Positions 5,236 to 10,840 of a DNA stretch of 10,840 nt are shown here, piece after piece. The first letter of the stretch is position 1, and each line of letters starts with the position of its first letter. The notes under the pieces are model-generated. The model saw only the letters and a list, made by a program, of their open reading frames with translations, did not search any database and was not told where the DNA came from. This stretch comes from an uncultured Mailhella sp. (GTDB lineage: Bacteria; Desulfobacterota; Desulfovibrionia; Desulfovibrionales; Desulfovibrionaceae), in contig NZ_CAJJIC010000082.1 in NCBI RefSeq assembly GCF_905187505.1, forward strand, positions 1 through 10,840, given 5' to 3'. The translations under genes were made by a program, and so were the position numbers.

Positions 5236-6787
5236 GCGTTTTTTCCTCTTCTGCACGTTTTTTCCTGGCCTTGCCGCGGCGTTCAAACTCTTCCCAGGTC
5301 TGCGGATCACGACGCTGCCACGCGCCTTCGTCGAACATGAGCCTCTCGATGGCGGCTGCGGCCTTTTCCAGTCCCGTGCCCGTGAGCGCTGAAACGGGAA
5401 TGGCGTCCGGACGGTCGAGAAGAAGCGGTACTCTGTCGCTCACCGCCACGGCGTCCCACTTGTTCAGAAGCGTGATGCGCGGCACGCTCTGCAGTTCCAT
5501 GTCCGCAAGAATGCGCTCCACGGACTCCATCTGCTGATCCCGCTCGGGATGCGAGGCATCCACCACATGAATGAGCAGATCGGCGGCTTCCAGTTCCTCC
5601 AGCGTGGCGAGGAAGGCCTCGGTGAGCTCCTTGGGCAGAGACCGGATGAACCCCACGGTATCGGCCAGCACAAGTTCCCTCTCTCTGGGAAAGCGCAGAC
5701 GACGCGTCGTAGGATCGAGCGTGGCAAAAAGCTTGTTTTCCGCCAGAACGTCGGCTCGGGTAAGCGCGTTGAGAAGCGTGGACTTGCCGGCGTTGGTATA
5801 GCCCACGAGCGCAGCCAGCGGCAGTCCCTGTCTTGCCCTGCGGGCCCTGGTGTGGAATCGCTGCCGTCTGAGCTCCTCAAGATCCTTGCGGATGCGCGTA
5901 ATGCGCTCGCGAATGCGGCGTCGTTCCAGTTCCAGCTTGGTTTCGCCGCGGCCCTTGTTGCCGAAAATGCCGCCTGCAAGCCTGTCCAGAGAACGGTGAC
6001 GTCCGGCAAGACGGGGAAGAGAATACTGCAGCTGTGCCATTTCCACCTGCAGCTTGCCCGCCTTGGTGACGGCGTGACGGGCAAAAATGTCGAGAATGAG
6101 CTGCGTCCTGTCCATGACGCGGCGTTCCGTCAGCTCGGAAAGGCTGTTGAGCTGCGCCGGACTCAGCTCTCCGTCGAAAATGACGAGGGATGCCTGCCCC
6201 TGAAGAGCAAGGACTTCCAGTTCGGCCAGCTTGGTACGTCCGAGGATGTGCCTCGGATGAATGGCGGCAACGCGCTGAATCATGGTGCCCGTCACCCTGA
6301 CTCCGGCGGTACGGGCAAGCTCGGAAAGCTCGGCAAGATGCCGCTCCTGAACAGCTCGGGGCTCCAGAGAAACGGAAACCAGCACGGCCCTCTCGCCCTC
6401 GTCCTTCTCGCCGGTGCTCACGGCATCGTCGACGACGCGGCCGAACTCCTCCTCCAGCGTTTCCGCCTGCACCGTGAAGTCCGTGTCCACACGATCCCAC
6501 GGCAGCATGTCGCCCACCTGATATTCCGAATCCTCCTGCCCCGGCGCGGGCGGCATGAGATGCGCGCTCTGGAACATGCCGGGCTGTCCCCAGTCGTCCA
6601 CGGTGAGCACGCTCACGGAATCAAGACGCAGAAAGAGAAGGTCCATGAGATCTTCACGGGAAAGACCTTCGGGGACAAGATGCGTATGCAGAAGGCGCAG
6701 CCCGCGCAGTCGCCCCGCGCCCGTGCGCACATGGGGAAGCTCGGGGATGAGAATGGAGGAGGCATCCCCGACGATGACCATGTTCAC
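5210..6787 (-). CDS. hflX: Ribosome-associated GTPase HflX
   Basis: HflX is a cytoplasmic TRAFAC GTPase that binds the 50S subunit and splits stalled or stressed ribosomes. The glycine-rich HflX domain contains HILGRTKLAEL (180-190), IFDGELSPAQ (203-212) and GIFGNKGRGETKLELERR (273-290), followed by a basic coiled coil. The G domain follows: G1 GYTNAGKST (329-337), G3 DTVGF (376-380), G4 NKWD (442-445), G5 SAL (466-468). The tail is charged. These 525 residues start at the first usual start codon, a GTG. Just upstream the same frame continues with family-like sequence (6788-6973), so the true protein is probably about 62 residues longer. It follows and may overlap the IMP cyclohydrolase gene, forming a two-gene unit. 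Its stop lies in the tRNA-Glu promoter. Confidence 0.95.
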   Translation of the reverse strand: MNMVIVGDASSILIPELPHVRTGAGRLRGLRLLHTHLVPEGLSREDLMDLLFLRLDSVSVLTVDDWGQPGMFQSAHLMPPAPGQEDSEYQVGDMLPWDRVDTDFTVQAETLEEEFGRVVDDAVSTGEKDEGERAVLVSVSLEPRAVQERHLAELSELARTAGVRVTGTMIQRVAAIHPRHILGRTKLAELEVLALQGQASLVIFDGELSPAQLNSLSELTERRVMDRTQLILDIFARHAVTKAGKLQVEMAQLQYSLPRLAGRHRSLDRLAGGIFGNKGRGETKLELERRRIRERITRIRKDLEELRRQRFHTRARRARQGLPLAALVGYTNAGKSTLLNALTRADVLAENKLFATLDPTTRRLRFPRERELVLADTVGFIRSLPKELTEAFLATLEELEAADLLIHVVDASHPERDQQMESVERILADMELQSVPRITLLNKWDAVAVSDRVPLLLDRPDAIPVSALTGTGLEKAAAAIERLMFDEGAWQRRDPQTWEEFERRGKARKKRAEEEKTLDDTEPFR

Positions 6788-6973
6788 CCGGCCCTGCCTG
6801 TCCAGGGCAAGACCTATCTGACGGGACAGAAGACGGGACAGCGCTGCAAGCTCCCTCGCCTGCTCGGAGCTGTAGCCCCCCTGAGGCGGGTAGCGGCGCT
6901 GTCCCAGTCTGTTGAGAGCCTTGAGCTCGCTGGGCTTCAGACCGGCGGTATTGCCTTCAACCCGGGCGGCTAT
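6788..6973 (-). other. hflX: Probable N-terminal extension of HflX without ATG/GTG/TTG start; candidate AUA start
   Basis: In the hflX frame the codons upstream of the GTG encode VEGNTAGLKPSELKALNRLG, then QRRYPPQGGYSSEQARELAA and a DRQGRVNMVIVGD junction. I recall this as the usual start of the HflX N-terminal domain in this lineage. No ATG, GTG or TTG occurs between the frame's upstream stop (7010-7012) and 6787. The codon ATA at 6973-6971 has GGAGG 6 nt upstream and overlaps the purH stop as ATAG. An AUA start is therefore proposed; CTG codons further up are alternatives. Confidence 0.55.
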
Positions 6974-7563
6974 TGTGCGCCTCCGGCCATCCAGGTGGCG
7001 ATCATGTCGTCATAGTTGGAGGTGGTGCGGAAGGTGGCGGCCGCCATGCGGCGACGGAATTCGAGGCTCACGCCGCCCTTTTCGATTTCTTCCATGGCCT
7101 CGGCGTAGTAGGAAGGATCGGAAAGCACGAGAATGCTGTTGAAGTTCTTGGAGGAAGCGCGCAGCAGGCAGGGTCCGCCGATGTCGATTTCCTCCACCAT
7201 GGCGGCGGGATCAAGGTGCTTTTCCAGCGCGGACTTGAAGTCGTACAGATTCACGACCACGAGATCGAAGGGCTTGATGTCGAGTTCCTCAAGCGTCTTC
7301 ATGTGTTCCGGCACGTCCTTGTTGGCGAGAATGCCGCCGTGAATGCGCGGATTCAGCGTCTTTACGCGACCGTTGAGAATTTCGGGAAATCCGGTGACCT
7401 CGCTCACGGCAGTCACGGGAAGGCCCTGCTCCTTCAGAAATTTCATGGTGCCGCCGGTGGAAACCAGCTCGACGCCCTTCTTGTGGAGAAATGCGGCGAA
7501 TTCCGCGAGTCCGTCCTTATGCGTCACGCTCAGAAGAGCGCGTCTGATGGGAAGAAAATCCAT
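6970..7563 (-). CDS. Stand-alone IMP cyclohydrolase (N-terminal half of PurH)
   Basis: The enzyme closes FAICAR to IMP, the last step of purine synthesis. At 197 residues it contains only the MGS-like cyclohydrolase domain of PurH. The AICAR formyltransferase half (some 300 residues in the usual bifunctional enzyme) is absent, and the frame ends cleanly in TAG. Motifs are STGGT (35-39), GRVKTLNPRIHGG (65-77), VVVNLYDF (102-109) and EEIDIGGPCLLRASSKN (124-140), with K68 and K139 in the places of the family's active-site lysines. AAGGGGG lies 5 nt before the ATG. The formyltransferase must be encoded elsewhere. The stop region overlaps the proposed hflX start, so the two genes are probably co-transcribed. 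Confidence 0.9.
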   Translation of the reverse strand: MDFLPIRRALLSVTHKDGLAEFAAFLHKKGVELVSTGGTMKFLKEQGLPVTAVSEVTGFPEILNGRVKTLNPRIHGGILANKDVPEHMKTLEELDIKPFDLVVVNLYDFKSALEKHLDPAAMVEEIDIGGPCLLRASSKNFNSILVLSDPSYYAEAMEEIEKGGVSLEFRRRMAAATFRTTSNYDDMIATWMAGGAQ

Positions 7564-7936
7564 CGTAACCCCCTTGGTGAAGTCTTGTTATAGTGCCAAA
7601 GCTGCAGGCAAATGGCAAGGGCAGGCCCTGCCCGCCCTCCCGCGTCCGCATCCCTTCCGCATACCTCCCGGACCTCGACATCACAACGCCCCCTGCCCCA
7701 CGCAACGCTCACATTCTGCACAAGGCCAGACCCGGGATCGAAAAAGACGACGCTTCCGTCCCTTCAAGAACCCGGGGCAAGAGTCTCGACAAGCGCACCT
7801 GCATCCGTACCGCCCACAACGTGCCGGCGTGCCCCCCCCTCGGGAAAGCTGACGAAAGTCTCCGCTTGACACGAGCTCCCTCCCCTTGGAAAAAAACGTT
7901 GTCCCTTCCGGGAACTTCATGCCAAGGAGAACTACC
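7564..7936. other. Divergent intergenic region, no gene supported
   Basis: This 373-bp gap separates the minus-strand IMP cyclohydrolase gene from the plus-strand hypothetical gene, so it should hold both promoters. A TATAAC lies at 7592-7587 on the minus strand, but the nearest TTGCCA (7618-7613) is 20 nt away, a poor spacing. TTGACA on the plus strand at 7866-7871 has no good -10 box at 17 nt. Several overlapping short open frames exist, none with a ribosome site or recognisable protein. Confidence 0.5.
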
Positions 7937-8488
7937 ATGCCGGAATCCTTTGCCGATCTTTTTCTGAAGGCCATGCGCTATGAGCACTGGCTGCGCTTCT
8001 ATTTTCTGGAGGACGCCGAAACGCCGGACGACGCCCCCATGCAGTCCTCGCCGGAACGGGAACTGACCGTGGAGTCTCTGGACGCTCTGCTCATCGTGCC
8101 CGCCGAGGCGGCCGCACGATCCCGTGACGAGGAGCCGGAACTTGCCGAAATGCTCGACGTCCTGCAGGGGCAGAAAATCTCCATGGAACGTTCAAGAGAC
8201 GTCATCTTCAACTGGCTTGGAGAAAAAACGGGCATTCATCCCGGCACCGCGGCCTTTGAGGAACGCCTGAGCGCTCTTTCCTCGGACTATGACTTTCGCC
8301 GCTCTCTCGACAACTTCCACGGATGGGTGCAGGAGCTCGCCAACAACGAACTCGATCTCAAGGGCAACGCCCTGCCTCCCGGCGCGCCTCGGGACGAAAC
8401 CATTCCTTCCTTTGCGGAATGGGACAGAGCCTTTCTGTTCTGGGCCGGCCTTCAAAAGCCCTTTGAACTCGGGAAGGCGCCCTGCTGA
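7937..8488 (+). CDS. Conserved-looking hypothetical protein (183 aa)
   Basis: The function is not recognised. ATG 7937 is preferred over 7886 because AAGGAG lies 7 nt upstream of it. The 183-residue product is acidic and probably helical and cytoplasmic, with no signal peptide or membrane span. It opens with an aromatic FADLFLKAMRYEHWLRFYFL segment. It has a central acidic DEEPELAEMLDVL helix and ends with FAEWDRAFLFWAGLQKPFEL. Base use matches the flanking housekeeping genes, which argues for a resident chromosomal gene. It stands alone between divergent purH and downstream nifU and is followed by a likely terminator. Nothing in the context fixes its role. Confidence 0.8.
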   Translation: MPESFADLFLKAMRYEHWLRFYFLEDAETPDDAPMQSSPERELTVESLDALLIVPAEAAARSRDEEPELAEMLDVLQGQKISMERSRDVIFNWLGEKTGIHPGTAAFEERLSALSSDYDFRRSLDNFHGWVQELANNELDLKGNALPPGAPRDETIPSFAEWDRAFLFWAGLQKPFELGKAPC

Positions 8489-8503
8489 CGGACCAGCACG
8501 GAC

Positions 8504-8530
8504 AGACGGCCGGCAGCATGAGGCCGTTTT
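8504..8530 (+). terminator. Probable intrinsic terminator after the 183-aa gene
   Basis: AGACGGCC (8504-8511) pairs with GGCCGTTT (8522-8529), one G-U pair, 10-nt loop, ending in a short TTTT (8527-8530). It starts 16 bp after the stop codon. The short T-run makes it moderate. Confidence 0.5.
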
Positions 8531-8728
8531 CGCTTGCGTACAGGTCTGCCGCGCGGAACGAAGTCGACACGCGCCACGCCCCGAACGGCCAATGAGCTAG
8601 GGATTTTCAGAACTTGTCCCGACGATTCTGGACATTGCCCGGAAAGTGATTAACCTTGATCCGAAACCAGTTGAAGAAAACGCGAAGGGCTCATGTCGAA
8701 GCCGACTTCGCACATCAGGAGTATAACC

Positions 8729-9565
8729 ATGTGGGAATATACCGAGACTGTCCGTGACCACTTTCTGCATCCCCGCAACGCGGGCGTGCTCGAAGACGCC
8801 AACGTCATCGGCGAGGCGGGAAGCCTGGCCTGTGGCGACGCCCTCAAGCTCATGCTGAAGGTCAACGATCAGGGCATCATCGAAGACGCCAAGTTCCAGA
8901 CCTTCGGCTGCGCCAGCGCCATTGCCTCCAGCTCCGCCCTCACCGAGCTCATCAAGGGCAAGCACATGGACGAGGCCGCCAAGCTGACCAACAAGGAAAT
9001 CGCCGACTACCTCGGCGGTCTTCCCAAGGAAAAGATGCACTGCTCCGTCATGGGCGAAGAAGCGCTCGAAGACGCCATCCGCCACTGGAAGGGCCTTCCC
9101 TCCAAGTCTCAGGCGGAAGAAGGCCGTCTCGTGTGCAAGTGCTTCGGCGTGACCGATCTGCAGATCATCAAGGTGGCCAGGGAAAACAACCTCACCACCG
9201 TTGAGGAAGTGACCGACTTCATCAAGGCCGGCGGCGCCTGCGGCAGCTGCAAGGACGACATTCAGTCCATTCTCGACAAGCTGCACGCCATGGAAAAGCC
9301 TCTTCAGGAAATCCGTCCCGTTCCCCGCATGACCAACGTGCAGCGCATGCAGAAGGTCATGACCATCATCAATGAAGACATCGCTCCCCGCCTCGCTCTC
9401 GACGGCGGAACCATCGAGCTTGTGGACGTGGACGGAACCACCGTCATCGTGGCTCTGCGCGGTGCCTGTTCCGGTTGCAGCGCCAGCCAGCTGACGCTGA
9501 AGAATCTGGTGGAAAAGACCCTGCGCGAGCAGGTGGATCCCGCCATCAATGTTGTGGAGGCATGA
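8729..9565 (+). CDS. nifU: Fe-S cluster assembly scaffold NifU (three-domain)
   Basis: NifU receives sulfur from NifS and iron, builds [2Fe-2S] and [4Fe-4S] clusters and passes them to target proteins. All three parts are present in 278 residues. The IscU-like scaffold has C35 (with D37), C61 and C105. The permanent-cluster BFD-like domain has C136, C138, C171 and C174. The C-terminal NfU-type domain has the CSGC motif at 247-250. ATG 8729 has AGGAG 7 nt upstream, which favours it over the longer frame from 8693. The nifS start follows its stop after one base. The 198 bp upstream (8531-8728) hold a short TGTCC/GGACA dyad at 8615-8634 but no convincing promoter. Without nif genes nearby it is probably the general Fe-S system. 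Confidence 0.95.
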   Translation: MWEYTETVRDHFLHPRNAGVLEDANVIGEAGSLACGDALKLMLKVNDQGIIEDAKFQTFGCASAIASSSALTELIKGKHMDEAAKLTNKEIADYLGGLPKEKMHCSVMGEEALEDAIRHWKGLPSKSQAEEGRLVCKCFGVTDLQIIKVARENNLTTVEEVTDFIKAGGACGSCKDDIQSILDKLHAMEKPLQEIRPVPRMTNVQRMQKVMTIINEDIAPRLALDGGTIELVDVDGTTVIVALRGACSGCSASQLTLKNLVEKTLREQVDPAINVVEA

Positions 9566-9566
9566 C

Positions 9567-10745
9567 ATGGCCGACGTTACTGATGTGATTTATCTTGACA
9601 ACAACGCCACCACGAGGGTCGCGCCCGAAGTGGTGGAAGCCATGATGCCCGCCTTCGGCCCGCTTTACGGCAACGCCTCCAGCATGCATACCTTCGGCGG
9701 CCAGATGGGTCACTACATCCAGAAGGCCCGCGAACAGGTGGCCGGCATTCTCAACGCCGACCCGGAAGAAATCATCTTCACCTCCTGCGGGTCCGAGTCC
9801 GACAACTCCGCCTGGTACTCCGCCACGGAGACCCAGCCGGAAAAGCGTCACGTCATCACCACCAAGGTGGAGCACTCCGCCGTGCTCGCCTACGGCCACT
9901 ATCTTGAAGACAAGGGCTACGAAGTGACCTGGCTCGGCGTGGACGACAAGGGCCGTCTCGACCTTGAAGAACTTGAACGTGCCATTCGTCCCGACACGGC
10001 GCTCGTGTCCATGATGTATGCCAACAACGAAACCGGCACCATCTTCCCCATCGAGGACGTGGCCAGAATCGTGAAGGCACACGGCGTGCAGCTTCATGTG
10101 GACGCCGTCCAGGCCGTGGGCAAGGAAGTCATCGACCTCAAGAAGCTGCCCATCGACTATCTGGCCCTTTCCGGCCACAAGCTCCATGCCCCCAAGGGCA
10201 TCGGCGCCCTGTACGTGCGCCGCGGCACGCGCTTCCGTCCCTACCTCAAGGGCGGCCATCAGGAACGCGGCCGTCGTGCCGGCACGGAAAACGTGCCGTA
10301 CATCATCGGCCTCGGCAAGGCCTGCGAACTCGCCGCGGTCAACATGGACAAGGAACGCACCCAGGTTTCCGCCCTGCGCGACCGTCTGCAGGCCGGACTG
10401 CTTGCCGCCATTCCTCACTGCAAGATCAACGGCGATCAGGAACACCGTCTGCCCAACACGCTGAACATCTCCTTTGAAGGCGTGGAAGGCGAGGCCCTTC
10501 TGCTCCAGCTCGATCAGTACGGCATCTGCGCCAGCTCCGGTTCCGCCTGCACCTCCGGCAGCCTCGAACCCTCCCACGTGCTGCGCGCCATGGGCGTTCC
10601 GTTCAACTACGCCCACGGTTCCGTGCGCTTCAGCCTGAGCCGCTACAACACGCAGGAAGAAATCGACCGCGTCATTGAAGTGATGCCCGGCATCGTGAGC
10701 AATCTGCGTGCCATTTCTCCCTTCGCGAGCTTTCTGAAGAAGTAG
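9567..10745 (+). CDS. nifS: Cysteine desulfurase NifS/IscS-type
   Basis: This 392-residue PLP enzyme takes sulfur from L-cysteine, giving alanine and an enzyme persulfide that feeds NifU. It shows the class V aminotransferase pattern: YLDNNATT (9-16), H103, D179 and Q182 around the cofactor, and the Schiff-base lysine K205 in LSGHK. The conserved HQERGRRAGTENV lies at 231-243. The catalytic C328 is in SSGSACTSGS, the long mobile loop typical of the NifS/IscS group. The ATG is preceded by GGAGG inside the nifU end, 6 nt away, so translation is coupled to nifU. Length is normal, all key residues are present, and a strong terminator follows. Confidence 0.96.
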   Translation: MADVTDVIYLDNNATTRVAPEVVEAMMPAFGPLYGNASSMHTFGGQMGHYIQKAREQVAGILNADPEEIIFTSCGSESDNSAWYSATETQPEKRHVITTKVEHSAVLAYGHYLEDKGYEVTWLGVDDKGRLDLEELERAIRPDTALVSMMYANNETGTIFPIEDVARIVKAHGVQLHVDAVQAVGKEVIDLKKLPIDYLALSGHKLHAPKGIGALYVRRGTRFRPYLKGGHQERGRRAGTENVPYIIGLGKACELAAVNMDKERTQVSALRDRLQAGLLAAIPHCKINGDQEHRLPNTLNISFEGVEGEALLLQLDQYGICASSGSACTSGSLEPSHVLRAMGVPFNYAHGSVRFSLSRYNTQEEIDRVIEVMPGIVSNLRAISPFASFLKK

Positions 10746-10773
10746 TTGCCGCCCGCAAGGGCCGTGCGACATG

Positions 10774-10807
10774 AAAAAAGGCCGTCCTGAAAAGGACGGC
10801 CTTTTTT
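10774..10807 (+). terminator. Strong bidirectional intrinsic terminator after nifS
   Basis: GGCCGTCC (10780-10787) pairs with GGACGGCC (10794-10801), loop TGAAAA. Six A precede and six T follow, so it can work in both directions. It lies 28 bp after the nifS stop. Confidence 0.93.
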
Positions 10808-10840
10808 GATGTCTGCGTTCCGAAACGACGCCATCGCACA

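Noticed and set aside
5425..5432. GCGGTACT inside hflX, resembling the iteron
   Set aside because: Single, mismatched, in coding sequence; consistent with chance.
5549..7015. 488-codon plus-strand open frame opposite hflX
   Set aside because: It is the antisense shadow of hflX and purH, with low-complexity composition and no ribosome site; the minus-strand proteins carry clear family motifs.
7866..7888. TTGACA as -35 box of the 183-aa gene
   Set aside because: No acceptable -10 box at 16-18 nt downstream.
7593..7967. Overlapping short open frames on both strands of the purH-upstream gap
   Set aside because: Proline- and arginine-rich products, no ribosome sites and no recognisable domains; the gap is better read as a promoter region.
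8597..10772. Two long minus-strand open frames (323 and 408 codons) opposite nifU and nifS
   Set aside because: They are antisense shadows rich in His, Gly and Val, produced by G+C-rich codon bias; nifU and nifS have all catalytic residues.

Overview
The window joins two kinds of DNA. On the right (about 5,115-10,840) is chromosomal DNA with short gaps, mostly G+C-rich by eye. It carries a tRNA-Glu gene, hflX, a stand-alone IMP cyclohydrolase, a small conserved-looking hypothetical gene and a nifU-nifS pair. The three-domain NifU beside NifS, the purine gene reduced to its cyclohydrolase half, and the protein flavour of HflX point to a sulfate-reducer-like member of the Desulfovibrionaceae. 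That placement is an inference from gene content and remembered family sequences.

On the left (1 to about 5,118) is one end of an integrated mobile element sitting at the 3' end of tRNA-Glu(UUC). All its genes are on the minus strand and read away from the tRNA. In order they are a P4-type tyrosine integrase, a 55-residue ORF coupled to it by an ATGA overlap, an intrinsic terminator, an unrecognised 325-residue protein, an AlpA-type regulator, a primase-helicase overlapping alpA by 8 bp, and at the window edge the first 32 codons of a MobV/Pre-type relaxase. An integrase, a relaxase and no visible transfer apparatus fit an integrative and mobilizable element. The presence of a primase-helicase suggests that the excised circle can also replicate. 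The other end of the element and its second att site lie beyond base 1.

The most interesting non-coding part is the 200-bp gap between the primase-helicase and mob genes. It holds six copies of the octamer GCGGTACA in both orientations, four of them forming a perfect 16-bp inverted repeat. An 11-bp sequence in this gap also occurs upstream of alpA. By analogy with satellite phage P4, whose alpha protein joins primase, helicase and origin binding in one chain, this gap is a candidate replication origin, or alternatively an oriT.

Other regulatory structure includes a hairpin burying the alpA Shine-Dalgarno, a dyad over a possible promoter of the 325-residue gene, an imperfect inverted repeat between int and the tRNA, and a sigma70-like promoter for tRNA-Glu whose -10 box contains the hflX stop codon. 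The hflX frame continues upstream for 62 family-like codons without ATG, GTG or TTG. This suggests an AUA start overlapping the purH stop.

On the right, nifU and nifS form a tight two-gene operon for Fe-S cluster assembly, closed by a strong terminator at 10,774-10,807.
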